From: Clostridia bacterium
GTDB lineage: Bacteria; Bacillota; Clostridia; Oscillospirales; Acutalibacteraceae
Assembly: GCA_017522225.1 (NCBI GenBank)
Contig: JAFWZR010000015.1
Span: 62,001-126,000, forward strand
DNA: 64,000 bases
Direction of reading: 5' to 3'
Below the pieces are notes generated by a model that saw only the letters and a program-made list of their open reading frames with translations, had not been told where the DNA came from and did no database searches. Of the stretch, positions 26,034 to 35,260 are shown one piece after another. Numbering within the stretch: position 1 is the first letter of the stretch; the number at the start of each line of letters is the position of its first letter. The position numbers and the translations under genes were made by a program.

Positions 26034-26812
26034 TAGTTCTTAACCTCCTTGCCGTTTAATTTTAAAAATTCGTTTGCAAGTGCATCGTAAGCAAGTGCAC
26101 CCTTGGAATTTTTATCGTAATATGCAATCGGTAAACCATAGCTCGGAGCCTCTGAAAGCTTGACGTTACGCGGAATTACCGTTGTATATACCTTTCTCGG
26201 GAAAAATCTTTTAAGCTCATCAACAACCTGATGTGTAAGGTTAAGTCTGCCGTCAAACATTGTAAGAAGCACACCCTCCATATCAATCAGCGGATTATAG
26301 AGCCTTTTAACCTGACGTATTGTTGCCATAAGCTGTGAAAGACCTTCAAGTGCATAATACTCGCACTGAATCGGCACGAGCACTGTGTCTGCCGCACAGA
26401 GTGCATTAAGTGTAAGCAGACCGAGTGATGGCGGACAGTCAAGAAAAATGAAGTCAAAGCTATCCTTTACAAGTGCAAGTGCATTTTTAAGCTTTGCCTC
26501 TCGCCTGTTCATATCAACAAGTTCAAGCTCGGCACCGGCAAGATTCATACTTGACGGAAGCACCCAGAGATTGTCAAATTCCGTTTTAATCATTGTTTTT
26601 TCAATCTGAACGGAATTTATAAGTACATCGTATGATGAAATCTTAAGCTCACGCTTATTTACTCCAAGACCGCTTGTTGCATTACCCTGAGGGTCAATAT
26701 CCGCAAGAAGAACGCGGAAGCCCTTGGCAGCTATACTCGCGGCAAGGTTTACGGTAGATGTAGTTTTACCTACACCACCCTTCTGATTAACAACTGCTAT
26801 TGTTTTAGCCAT
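26033..26812 (-). CDS. parA: Chromosome partitioning ATPase ParA (Soj)
   Basis: A 259-residue deviant-Walker ATPase (KGGVGKTT, 11-18) with the ADIDPQGNATSGLGV and FIFLDCPPSLGLLTLNAL motifs. It dimerises with ATP on DNA and is stimulated by ParB, aiding origin segregation and controlling initiation through DnaA in Bacillus. The parA-parB order and overlap are standard. Its upstream region carries two parS sites. Confidence 0.96.
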   Translation of the reverse strand: MAKTIAVVNQKGGVGKTTSTVNLAASIAAKGFRVLLADIDPQGNATSGLGVNKRELKISSYDVLINSVQIEKTMIKTEFDNLWVLPSSMNLAGAELELVDMNRREAKLKNALALVKDSFDFIFLDCPPSLGLLTLNALCAADTVLVPIQCEYYALEGLSQLMATIRQVKRLYNPLIDMEGVLLTMFDGRLNLTHQVVDELKRFFPRKVYTTVIPRNVKLSEAPSYGLPIAYYDKNSKGALAYDALANEFLKLNGKEVKN

Positions 26813-26924
26813 TATATCTACTCCAAAATTATTAGTGAAATAAATTTATATTGCGGAATTTTATTATAACACAAAGATTTCAAAAATTAAAGTAGAAATG
26901 CATTATTTTTTATAAAAACATAAA

Positions 26925-26940
26925 TGTTTCACGTGAAACC
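26925..26940. other. parS: parS site (15 of 16 to consensus)
   Basis: TGTTTCACGTGAAACC; only the last base differs from the palindrome TGTTTCACGTGAAACA. It lies in the promoter region of parA, so ParB binding here could also affect parA transcription. Confidence 0.92.
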
Positions 26941-26961
26941 TGATTTTCGGCTCCCCTGCCG

Positions 26962-26977
26962 TGTTTCACGTGAAACA
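26962..26977. other. parS: parS site (perfect)
   Basis: TGTTTCACGTGAAACA, the perfect palindrome, 37 bases from the preceding site and ending just before the noc stop codon. Confidence 0.95.
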
Positions 26978-26980
26978 TTA

Positions 26981-27793
26981 TTAATTCTGAGGCTTATTTA
27001 TCTTAACCACATATTCTATGTATTCATCTGTCTCGTTTTTTGTTGCTTTTGCATTTATTCCGCTTTTGCGCATTGTGCTTACGGCATGGTTAAGTGTATT
27101 TATAAAAATGCGTACATCTTTAAAAACCATTACCTTTTTTCCCTTTTTATCCTTATCCGGCTGTTTTGTAAGAATATCGCAGATTAATTGCTCAGTTGCG
27201 CTCACACTTAACCCCTGCTCTACAATTGAATCAATCACCTGCTCCATAAGAGCAGTTGACGGCAGACGCAGCAAAGCGCGTGCGTGGCGTTCCGTAAGAC
27301 CGTAAATCATAATGTTATATCTGATTTCGTCGGGTAAACGCAGAATACGGAGCTTATTGGATAATGTCGGCTGAGATTTACCGAGCTTCCGTGAAACCTC
27401 CTCCTGAGATAAGCCAAAGCCTTTAATAAGTCTTTCTATAGCCATTGCTTCTTCAAAAAAGTGAAGATTTTCCCGCTGCAGATTTTCAATTACGGCTAAC
27501 AAAGCAGATTTTTCTTCATCAATATCAATTATAATTGACGGTATTGCAGAAAGTCCCGCCATTTTGCATGCACGCAGTCTGCGTTCACCTGAAATCAGCT
27601 CATATCTTCCGTTATCCTTGCGTCTGACTGTAATGGGCTGTAAAAGTCCGTTGTGATGAATACTTTCCGCCAGACCTTCAAGATCGTCCCAGTTAAAGTT
27701 CTTTCTCGGCTGATGCGGATTGGGTAAAATCATCCTTGCAGGTATAAGAACAACCTCATTACTCTTTTTAAGATTATTACGGTTTTTAAGCAT
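26981..27793 (-). CDS. noc: Nucleoid occlusion-type ParB paralogue (Noc)
   Basis: A 270-residue ParB-family protein with GERRLRACKMAGL and ENLQRENLHFFEEA. Its recognition helix reads SQEEVSRKLGKSQPTLSNKLRIL. The Gln in KSQP and the Lys after LSN match published Noc specificity residues (Q and K where ParB has R and T/S), so it should prefer Noc sites over parS. The position next to rsmG also matches Bacillus noc. In Bacillus, Noc blocks division over the nucleoid and uses an N-terminal amphipathic helix for membrane contact; the short N-terminus here (MLKNRNNLKKS) is basic. Confidence 0.82.
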   Translation of the reverse strand: MLKNRNNLKKSNEVVLIPARMILPNPHQPRKNFNWDDLEGLAESIHHNGLLQPITVRRKDNGRYELISGERRLRACKMAGLSAIPSIIIDIDEEKSALLAVIENLQRENLHFFEEAMAIERLIKGFGLSQEEVSRKLGKSQPTLSNKLRILRLPDEIRYNIMIYGLTERHARALLRLPSTALMEQVIDSIVEQGLSVSATEQLICDILTKQPDKDKKGKKVMVFKDVRIFINTLNHAVSTMRKSGINAKATKNETDEYIEYVVKINKPQN

Positions 27794-27897
27794 AAAAAAC
27801 CTCCCTTAAGTTTGCCAAATATAATTTAGCACTCTTAAAAGAGGTTGTCCAACATTTTTCGTTGACTAAAAATGCATTATTCTTATTTAATTCTGCT

Positions 27898-28611
27898 TTA
27901 TGCGAGTGGCTTTTTAGAAATCTGTGCCGAAGCACGTGGGTATTTTGACGGAGTCTGCGATATTTTCTTTGTCACAATGATACATCTTTCTCCACAGTTT
28001 TCAATATCAAGGTGGCATACCTTGTCAACCTGACCGCCAAGGAGCTTAATTGCTCCCTTTGCACTGTCGAGTTCTTCATCAGCCTTTGCCGCCTTCATCG
28101 GAGCAAAAACACCGCCGACCTTTGCAAAAGGCATACAATATTCGCTGAGTGTGTTCATATTTGCAACTGCCCGTGCCGTTACAAGATCAAATTGCTCACG
28201 GTAAGTCTTTTCTTTGCCTGCAAGTTCAGCACGGGAGTGAAGAATTTCTGCATCAAGTCCGATTTCGTCAAGAACTGTGCGGATAAAATTAAGACGCTTG
28301 TTTGTACCGTCCATAAGAGTGATCCTGATGTCGGGACGTGCAATAAGCAGGACAACACCGGGGAAGCCTGCGCCTGTGCCTACGTCAATAACTTTTGCAC
28401 CTTTATTGAGTTCAATAACAGTCAGAAGACTTAAACTGTCCACAAAATGCTTATAAACCATCTCGTCAGGCTCGATTATTGCTGTAAGGTTGAGTGTTTT
28501 GTTTGTTTCAACAATCATTTCAGCGTATTTATCGAAACGGGAGAGTGCAGTATCGTCAAGAATTATGCCGATTTTTTCAGCTTCAGTCTTTAAAAGGGTA
28601 GTGTTAATCAT
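27898..28611 (-). CDS. rsmG: 16S rRNA (guanine-N7) methyltransferase RsmG (GidB)
   Basis: A 237-residue SAM-dependent methyltransferase modifying 16S G527. The SAM motif is VIDVGTGAGFPGVVL; HSRAEL and DLVTARAVANM follow. ATG 28611 has AAGGAGTGCAG upstream and overlaps the mnmG stop by four bases. The C-terminal tail is rich in Lys/Ser/Pro. About 100 AT-rich bases without clear signals separate it from noc. Confidence 0.95.
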   Translation of the reverse strand: MINTTLLKTEAEKIGIILDDTALSRFDKYAEMIVETNKTLNLTAIIEPDEMVYKHFVDSLSLLTVIELNKGAKVIDVGTGAGFPGVVLLIARPDIRITLMDGTNKRLNFIRTVLDEIGLDAEILHSRAELAGKEKTYREQFDLVTARAVANMNTLSEYCMPFAKVGGVFAPMKAAKADEELDSAKGAIKLLGGQVDKVCHLDIENCGERCIIVTKKISQTPSKYPRASAQISKKPLA

Positions 28612-30482
28612 TTTCTGCACTCCTTTTCAAGATAAATAAGTAAAACTGAAATGTCCGAAGGACTTACACCTGAAATACGCGAAGCCTGTGCAATATTGTG
28701 CGGACGGATTTTTGAAAGCTTTTCTCTTGCCTCAAGGCGTAAGCCGTGGATTGAGTTATAATCTGTATTCTCAGGCAGCTTTTTAACCTCAAGTCGATGC
28801 ATTTCGTCAACCTGTGCCTGCTGACGCTTAATGTAGCCTTCGTATTTGATGTCAATCTCAACCTGCTCAAAAATTTCGTAGGGCAGGGGAGGACGGTCCT
28901 TATCAAAAGGAGTAAGTAAATTATAATTCAGCTGTGGTCTTTTAATAAGCTCTGAAAAACGCACACCTGAGTTAAGTGCAGATGTTTCACGTGAAACAAG
29001 AAGCTTGTTTATCTCCTCTGACGGAGAAATTACGAGGTTCTGCACGCGTTTTTTCTCAATTTCAATAAGCTCGAGCTTTTTGAGATATTTCTGATATCTT
29101 TCTTCGCTTATAAGACCTATTTCATAGCCGATGGGTGTAAGACGGCGGTCAGCATTATCCTGTCGGAGCAGGAGTCTGTATTCTGAACGCGAGGTCATCA
29201 TTCTGTATGGGTCAGAGCATCCCTTTGTTACAAGGTCGTCAATAAGTGTGCCTATATATGAGCCTGAACGCTCAAGAATAAGCGGTTCTTTACCCAATAT
29301 CTTCTGTGCAGCATTAATACCTGCAACAAGCCCTTGAGCTGCAGCCTCTTCATAACCTGATGATCCGTTAAACTGTCCCGCACCGAAAAGACCACTGTAA
29401 TCGTTAAATTCAAGGCTTGCCTTGAGCGCCAACGGGTCAACACAGTCATATTCAATTGCGTAAGCTGTACGCATGGTTTCTGCGTTTTCAAGTCCGGGGA
29501 TTGAACGGATGAATTTAAGCTGAACATCCTCGGGCAGGGAAGAGGAGAGTCCCTGAAGATACATTTCTTCAGTGTTTTCACCGCAAGGTTCAATAAAAAT
29601 CTGATGACGCTCTTTTTCGGCAAAGCGAACAATCTTATCTTCAATGCTCGGACAATATCTCGGACCTTTGCCGTCAATTTTACCGCCGTAAAGAGGGGAG
29701 CGGTGCAGATTCTGAAGGATTATATCCTTTGTTTCAAGATTTGTGTATGTAATATAGCAGGGGAGCTTGTTCTGAACCTCACAGTCGCAGTCAAAAGAGA
29801 ACGTAACAATGTTCTCGTCGCCCTCCTGAATTTCTAATTTAGAAAAATCGACGGTTTTTCTGTTAACTCTTGACGGTGTACCTGTTTTAAAACGACGTGT
29901 GGGAAGACCGAGATTCTTAAGCGCAACACCAAGCTTGTTTGCAGGAAACATTCCGTCAGGACCGCTTTCGTATGAAACATCACCTACATAGACCTTACCT
30001 GCAAGGAAGGTACCTGTTGCAAGAATAACACAGTCAGCGGTATAAATTGCTTCAAGGTGTGTTTTAACCTGCCATGTTCCGTCCTCAAGCTGACAGAGGT
30101 CAGTTATTTCCGCCTGTCTCAGGTCAAGGTTATCCTGAAGCTCGAGTACGTGCTTCATATAATCGGAATAAAGTCTGCGGTCAATCTGTGCACGCAGACT
30201 GTGTACGGCAGGGCCTTTACCGAGGTTGAGAATACGGCTCTGCAGAGTGTTTGCGTCTGCCGCCTTACCCATTTCACCGCCAAGAGCGTCAATTTCACGC
30301 ACAAGGTGACCCTTTGAGGTGCCGCCGATAGACGGATTGCATGCCATATTGCCTACCCAGTCAAGATTTATTGTAAAAACGCAGGTTTCGCAGCCAAGAC
30401 GCGCCGAAGCAAGACCCGCTTCAATTCCCGCGTGACCTGCACCGATGACTATAACCTGATATTTTTTTGCAAAATATTCCAT
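28608..30482 (-). CDS. mnmG: tRNA uridine-5-carboxymethylaminomethyl modification enzyme MnmG (GidA)
   Basis: A 624-residue FAD protein that, with MnmE, installs cmnm5 on wobble uridine 34. The FAD motif is VIGAGHAGIEAGLASARLG near the start, with GMFPANKLG, TGTPSRV, and a C-terminal helical domain for tRNA and MnmE contact (RISGVSPSDISVLLIYLEK). A perfect parS site is embedded in its coding sequence at 28983-28998 (encoding LVSRETS), so the segment is under two constraints. Confidence 0.97.
   Translation of the reverse strand: MEYFAKKYQVIVIGAGHAGIEAGLASARLGCETCVFTINLDWVGNMACNPSIGGTSKGHLVREIDALGGEMGKAADANTLQSRILNLGKGPAVHSLRAQIDRRLYSDYMKHVLELQDNLDLRQAEITDLCQLEDGTWQVKTHLEAIYTADCVILATGTFLAGKVYVGDVSYESGPDGMFPANKLGVALKNLGLPTRRFKTGTPSRVNRKTVDFSKLEIQEGDENIVTFSFDCDCEVQNKLPCYITYTNLETKDIILQNLHRSPLYGGKIDGKGPRYCPSIEDKIVRFAEKERHQIFIEPCGENTEEMYLQGLSSSLPEDVQLKFIRSIPGLENAETMRTAYAIEYDCVDPLALKASLEFNDYSGLFGAGQFNGSSGYEEAAAQGLVAGINAAQKILGKEPLILERSGSYIGTLIDDLVTKGCSDPYRMMTSRSEYRLLLRQDNADRRLTPIGYEIGLISEERYQKYLKKLELIEIEKKRVQNLVISPSEEINKLLVSRETSALNSGVRFSELIKRPQLNYNLLTPFDKDRPPLPYEIFEQVEIDIKYEGYIKRQQAQVDEMHRLEVKKLPENTDYNSIHGLRLEAREKLSKIRPHNIAQASRISGVSPSDISVLLIYLEKECRK
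28983..28998. other. parS: parS site (perfect) inside mnmG
   Basis: TGTTTCACGTGAAACA within the mnmG reading frame, about 2 kb from the other two parS sites. Confidence 0.95.
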
Positions 30483-30491
30483 AATAATCCT

Positions 30492-31862
30492 TTACTTTCC
30501 TACACAGAATTGTCTGAAAACCTCGTCAACGACAGCTTCACTTGCTTTCTGACCTGTCAATTCAAGCAAGGCAGAGATTGCACCGTCAATACACACACCG
30601 ATAGCATCGAGCGTAAGCCCGAAATCTATAGCATCAAGTGCCTCCTGAAGGCTTTGTAATGCGTTTTCACAGCAAAGACGCTGTCTTTCGTTAACAAGCA
30701 TTGCTGCTGATGTGTCAAAATCCTTTGTTCCAATCAATGTTGCAACCGTATCGCAAAGCTCATCGTATCCGTCACCGTCTTTTGCGGAGATAGCAACGCA
30801 TTTTCCAAGGTTATTTTCTATAACAGAAATATCAGCCTTGCGGTCAAGGTCAGTTTTATTGATAATCGGTATAACTGTTTTGCCCTTGCACATTTCTATA
30901 AGCTCGTTGTCCTCGTCCGAAAGCTCACGCGAGAGGTCAAAAACGGCAAAAATCACAGCCGCACGTTCAAGCTTTTTCCTGCTGCGGTCAACACCGATTT
31001 TTTCAACGATGTCGCCTGTCTCACGCATACCTGCAGTGTCCGAAAGGCGGAGAATACAACCGTTAAGGTTGACTGTCTCTTCAACAACATCACGCGTTGT
31101 TCCCTCAACCGCAGTCACGATGGAACGGTCATAGCCCGTAAGCAGATTCATAAGCGTGCTTTTTCCGACATTCGGCTTGCCGACAATTGCAGCATCAACA
31201 CCCGCGGTAACAGCCATACCGCTGTCAAAACGGTCAAGCAGGGTATTTATTTCTGTGAATGCCGTCTGTACGGTATTTCTGAGGTTTGTATCGTCAATTT
31301 CTTCAATCTCATCATCAGGATAGTCCACCCAGGCAGCCATATGAGCCGCAACTGAGAGCAGAGACGAGTTAATCTCTTCAATTTTTCGGCTGAGTGAGCC
31401 TTCAAGCAGGTTGTATGCGGCGTTTGCACCCTGTTCACCCTGTGCAGAAATCAGTGACATCACACCTTCTGCCTTTGAAAGATCCATTTTGCCGTTGAGA
31501 AAAGCTCTTTTTGTAAATTCACCGGGTGCGGCAGGGGAGGCTCCGTTTGAAAGAACGAGTCGGAGTATTTTTTTTGTAAGAAAAATACCGCCGTGGCAGT
31601 TGATTTCCACAACATTTTCACCCGTGTAGCTGTGCGGTGCTCGGAAAACAAGGCAGATTGCCTCATCAACAGCATTTTCACCGTCAAAAATTCTGCCGTA
31701 ATGCGCTCTGTAGCCCTCGGAGTCTGCGAGAGCTTTGCCTGAAAATGCCTTGAAAATCTTATCTGTGATTTCCATTGAATTTTCGCCTGATATTCTTATA
31801 ATTCCAACGCCGCCTGTACCCATAGGCGTGGATATGGCGGCGATAGTTGTCTTGTCTGTCAT
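30492..31862 (-). CDS. mnmE: tRNA modification GTPase MnmE (TrmE)
   Basis: A 456-residue potassium-activated GTPase, partner of MnmG. An N-terminal folate-binding domain opens ISTPMGTGGVGIIRISG. A G domain follows ([36 protein letters not shown]) within a helical domain. The terminal CVGK supplies the catalytic cysteine. It is 9 bases from mnmG and directly follows the minD-like gene. Confidence 0.97.
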   Translation of the reverse strand: MTDKTTIAAISTPMGTGGVGIIRISGENSMEITDKIFKAFSGKALADSEGYRAHYGRIFDGENAVDEAICLVFRAPHSYTGENVVEINCHGGIFLTKKILRLVLSNGASPAAPGEFTKRAFLNGKMDLSKAEGVMSLISAQGEQGANAAYNLLEGSLSRKIEEINSSLLSVAAHMAAWVDYPDDEIEEIDDTNLRNTVQTAFTEINTLLDRFDSGMAVTAGVDAAIVGKPNVGKSTLMNLLTGYDRSIVTAVEGTTRDVVEETVNLNGCILRLSDTAGMRETGDIVEKIGVDRSRKKLERAAVIFAVFDLSRELSDEDNELIEMCKGKTVIPIINKTDLDRKADISVIENNLGKCVAISAKDGDGYDELCDTVATLIGTKDFDTSAAMLVNERQRLCCENALQSLQEALDAIDFGLTLDAIGVCIDGAISALLELTGQKASEAVVDEVFRQFCVGK

Positions 31863-31874
31863 AACTCTTTTTCC

Positions 31875-32597
31875 TTATATAACAAGATTTACATTTATGC
31901 CCTCAAGACGCTTTGCAATTCGATGGAAAGCGGACTTTGCAGGGGATTTTGTAAGGGTCTGCATACCTGTGACCGAGCAATAAGAAAGCTTTCTGTCCTC
32001 GGGTACAACACCGATGAGCTGAAGCACGGTTGCATCAATCACCTCGTCAATGTTGAGGTAATGCCCCTGAGTTGTATATTTTTTATTGAAGCGGTTTATA
32101 ATAAGGCGGATGTTTTCAAGTCCCATTGAATAAAGGATGTCACCTGCATACTGACCTACACGTACACAGACCTCGTCGGGAGTGGAAACAATAATTCCCT
32201 CATCCGCACACTCTGCCGCAAGTCTGAATCCGCCGCTTACACCTGCGGGTGCATCGAACAGAATGTAGTCAAACTGCTTGTCATAAACACTTATCATCTT
32301 TTTAACTGCCTCAGCAGTATAACTGTCATCAGAAAAGGTGGGGGCAACAAGGAGCTTCGGACCGATTGTTGAACGAAGAGCGGTCATCGGTTCGCAGGTT
32401 TCGTTAATAACATCGCCCCAGTTGAAAATTCCGGTGTCATCGGCAGCAAGGATAAGATCAAGGCAACCCATACCGATATCAAAATCAATGACAAGGGTAT
32501 TGAAGCCGATGTCGCAAAGAGCAATTGCAAGACCGGCAGTAAGCGATGACTTACCTACACCGCCTTTACCTGAAGCAAGGATTATTTTTTTTGCCAT
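31875..32597 (-). CDS. minD: MinD-like ParA-family ATPase
   Basis: A 240-residue deviant-Walker ATPase (KGGVGKSS, 11-18; DFDIGMGCLDLIL; YILFDAPAGVSGG). It lies downstream of mreBCD and a PBP2, where clostridial minC-minD often sits, but minC and minE are not in this window. It lacks an obvious strongly amphipathic C-terminal membrane helix, though FHRIAKRLEGINVNL could be a weak one. MinD is the best guess; a different MinD/FlhG-type ATPase cannot be excluded. Confidence 0.7.
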   Translation of the reverse strand: MAKKIILASGKGGVGKSSLTAGLAIALCDIGFNTLVIDFDIGMGCLDLILAADDTGIFNWGDVINETCEPMTALRSTIGPKLLVAPTFSDDSYTAEAVKKMISVYDKQFDYILFDAPAGVSGGFRLAAECADEGIIVSTPDEVCVRVGQYAGDILYSMGLENIRLIINRFNKKYTTQGHYLNIDEVIDATVLQLIGVVPEDRKLSYCSVTGMQTLTKSPAKSAFHRIAKRLEGINVNLVI

Positions 32598-32609
32598 TAT
32601 AACACCGCC

Positions 32610-34676
32610 TTAATGAAGAAGTGCAGAATTGACGTCTCCTGTATTTTCGTCCGTTTCGGTTTCCTGTCCCGGAGTTGTATTGTCTGTAAAATAGTAGTTG
32701 TAAACATCGCAGGCAACGGGAGCACAGCTGCCGCCCGAGGTAGCACCTTCAATTGCAACCGCAATTGCAAGCTCAGGGTCGTCATACGGAGCAAAAGAGA
32801 TATTAAAACCGTTTGTATATGTTTTCTTAACGCCGTTGATGGTTTTATCAACCTGAGAAGTACCTGTTTTACACGCAACGGCAATGTCAAGCAAACCGAA
32901 GGTGTTACGGCACGAGCCGTTTGTAACAACAAGGCGCATGCCCTGATGTACTGTCTTCATATTTTCCTGCGAAATGCCTGTTTCAACAACAACCTTAGGC
33001 TCTTTTTCGAGGAAAGTGGTTGTATTGTCGGCAGAAAGGATTGATTTGATAAGGTGTGCCTCGTAGCGTGTACCGCCGTTTGCAACAGTTGCGACATAAT
33101 TGCACAGCTGAAGCGGGGTAAAAAGGTTACCTGCCTGTCCGATAGCTGACTGAAGCGAGAAACCGGGCATCCAGGTCTGACCGATTGAGGTACGGTAGCT
33201 GGGGGAGTCAAGCACACCCGTGTTTTCGGCAATCTCGATACCTGTCGGCTGACCGAGACCGAGCATTTCACGGTACATATTCATCTTATCTATGCCGAGC
33301 TGCTCACCGCCGTAGTAGTAGAAGAATGTGTTACATGAGTCCTGCAATGCAGTACGCACATTGATTGTTCTGTTAGCATGATTAATCTGGCAGACAAATC
33401 TGTGTCCGCGGAAAAAATAATCGTATGCACAGTATTTTGAATCTTCGGGGTTTACAATCTCCTCTTCAAGGCAGGCAATTGCCGTTGAAACCTTAGCCGT
33501 TGAGCCCGGAGCATATGTGCTCAGAGTCGCACGGTTGTAAAGAGGGGAGTTTGTATTCTTCGCAAGCTTGTTGTAATCATCGTAATATGTTGTAAGATTG
33601 TAGGACGGATAGGATGCCATTGCAAGAATTTCGCCTGTTTTGCAGTTCATTACAACAACTGCACCGCCGCCTGAGTTAGCCGTGCCGAGTGAATCGCACT
33701 TTGCCTTGAGCGCATCCTGAGCAATTTTCTGCATTTTTGCATCAATCGTAAGAACGATGTTGTCACCGTTTTTAAGTCCGCTGATTCTTGTTTCCTGTGT
33801 GCCGTCTGTAGATGTTGTAACGGTTTTTATGCCGTTTGTGCCCTTAAGATTTTCTTCAAAAACCTTTTCAATACCGCTTTTGCCGAGGACATCATCCATT
33901 GCGTAGCCCTTTTCCTTGAGCTTTGCATACTCCTCAGCATTGATTACACCCGTTACACCGAGAATGTGCGGTGCAATTTCACCGTCTGTGTACTCACGGT
34001 AGGTAACAATCTGCACATCGACACCCTTATAGAAGCGGCTGTTTTCCTTAACAACAGCAACAACCTCATCGTCAACATCCATTGCAAAAACATACGGGTT
34101 TGCAGTGTTGAATGTATTCATTTTCATATTGCAGACAACGGATGCGATTTTAAGAGTGTCAGCCTTTGAGTAATTTTCGAGAGAATAGCGTTCAATAATT
34201 TCCTGCATACAGTCGTCTGCAGTGGCGTATTTGTTGAGGTGGAGCATATCCCTTGCCTTAAGCTTGGCAATGTCTGACTCTCTGTCCTCAATAAATTGAT
34301 ATTTGCCGCTTGCATCAAGTGTGATCGGCAATTCATTTATCCACTCTTCGCCGTTGTCCTCAAAAAGGTTGACAAGCGAAAGTATAATTTCGTTACGCTC
34401 CTCCTGCTGACTGAAGGAGGGGAAGGTGCTTGCGTTAAAAATAATCTCGTTACCCTGACGGTTACCGACAAGAACATTGCCGTTTCTGTCAAGAATCTGA
34501 CCTCTTGTAGCCTTTACTGTGGTTGAAGAGGTGGAGGCAGTGCTTGTTTTTGAATATTTATCACCGTTTACAACCTGAATGTTTACAAGTCGGAGGGCAA
34601 AAACAAAAAAAAGACAAACAAAGATTGTAACAAGGGCAATAAATCTGCCTTTTTTCTCTTCGCGAGCCAATCTCAT
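32610..34676 (-). CDS. mrdA: Penicillin-binding protein 2 (elongasome transpeptidase)
   Basis: A 688-residue class B PBP. A single N-terminal membrane segment (ALVTIFVCLFFVFALRLVNIQ) is followed by the pedestal domain and the transpeptidase domain. The latter has SxxK (PGSTAKVSTA), SxN (DSCNTFF) and KTG (CKTGTSQV). It crosslinks peptidoglycan during elongation with MreBCD, whose genes directly precede it. The C-terminal tail is short and acidic/Thr-rich. Confidence 0.92.
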   Translation of the reverse strand: MRLAREEKKGRFIALVTIFVCLFFVFALRLVNIQVVNGDKYSKTSTASTSSTTVKATRGQILDRNGNVLVGNRQGNEIIFNASTFPSFSQQEERNEIILSLVNLFEDNGEEWINELPITLDASGKYQFIEDRESDIAKLKARDMLHLNKYATADDCMQEIIERYSLENYSKADTLKIASVVCNMKMNTFNTANPYVFAMDVDDEVVAVVKENSRFYKGVDVQIVTYREYTDGEIAPHILGVTGVINAEEYAKLKEKGYAMDDVLGKSGIEKVFEENLKGTNGIKTVTTSTDGTQETRISGLKNGDNIVLTIDAKMQKIAQDALKAKCDSLGTANSGGGAVVVMNCKTGEILAMASYPSYNLTTYYDDYNKLAKNTNSPLYNRATLSTYAPGSTAKVSTAIACLEEEIVNPEDSKYCAYDYFFRGHRFVCQINHANRTINVRTALQDSCNTFFYYYGGEQLGIDKMNMYREMLGLGQPTGIEIAENTGVLDSPSYRTSIGQTWMPGFSLQSAIGQAGNLFTPLQLCNYVATVANGGTRYEAHLIKSILSADNTTTFLEKEPKVVVETGISQENMKTVHQGMRLVVTNGSCRNTFGLLDIAVACKTGTSQVDKTINGVKKTYTNGFNISFAPYDDPELAIAVAIEGATSGGSCAPVACDVYNYYFTDNTTPGQETETDENTGDVNSALLH

Positions 34677-34708
34677 TTGCCTTTACTCCTTTCTGTTTGT
34701 AACGACAG

Positions 34709-35227
34709 TTATTTAAACTGCTTTGAAATTGCACGGACAAGGAAATAATACACGGGTGTAAGAATAACCGTGTAGATTGCCGATGCAAAATAGTATTTCA
34801 AAAAAACAAGAAACGGCCTGTCTATCGCCGTAAAATCGATGTATATAAAATAAAGAAGAGCTGTGTAGATAAATGACGAAACGGATGTCATAATTGTTGC
34901 GCAGAGCAGGTTATTACGCATAAGGTAGGTTATAAGTGCGCCTGCGCCAAAGCCGATTACCGTAAAAAACAGGGAGTTGAGCACCACAGACTGTGAGCTG
35001 AATGCATCAAGCATAACACCTGCGGCAAGACCGTAGAAAATTCCTGCAAATTCACGCTCAAACATTGCAATGCAGACGGTCAGCGGAACAAGCAGCATTG
35101 CGTGAATGCCGAAGGGAGCGGGAAAAAGTCCTCCCGTGTTCTGAAAAAGGAAAGTAAGAAGCAGAAGTGAAGCAAGGATTACACGGCGTTCGACCGTTTT
35201 TTTATCGATTTTGCCGACAAAATCCAT
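34709..35227 (-). CDS. mreD: Rod shape-determining protein MreD
   Basis: A 172-residue membrane protein with five predicted helices, as expected for MreD. The sequence is poorly conserved overall, but TVERRVILASLLLLTFLFQNT, LLVPLTVCIAMFERE and the position between mreC and PBP2 identify it. It connects the MreB filament to peptidoglycan enzymes. Confidence 0.85.
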   Translation of the reverse strand: MDFVGKIDKKTVERRVILASLLLLTFLFQNTGGLFPAPFGIHAMLLVPLTVCIAMFEREFAGIFYGLAAGVMLDAFSSQSVVLNSLFFTVIGFGAGALITYLMRNNLLCATIMTSVSSFIYTALLYFIYIDFTAIDRPFLVFLKYYFASAIYTVILTPVYYFLVRAISKQFK

Positions 35228-35260
35228 ATCAACTTTCCTTTCGTTTATATTTTAGCCGGT

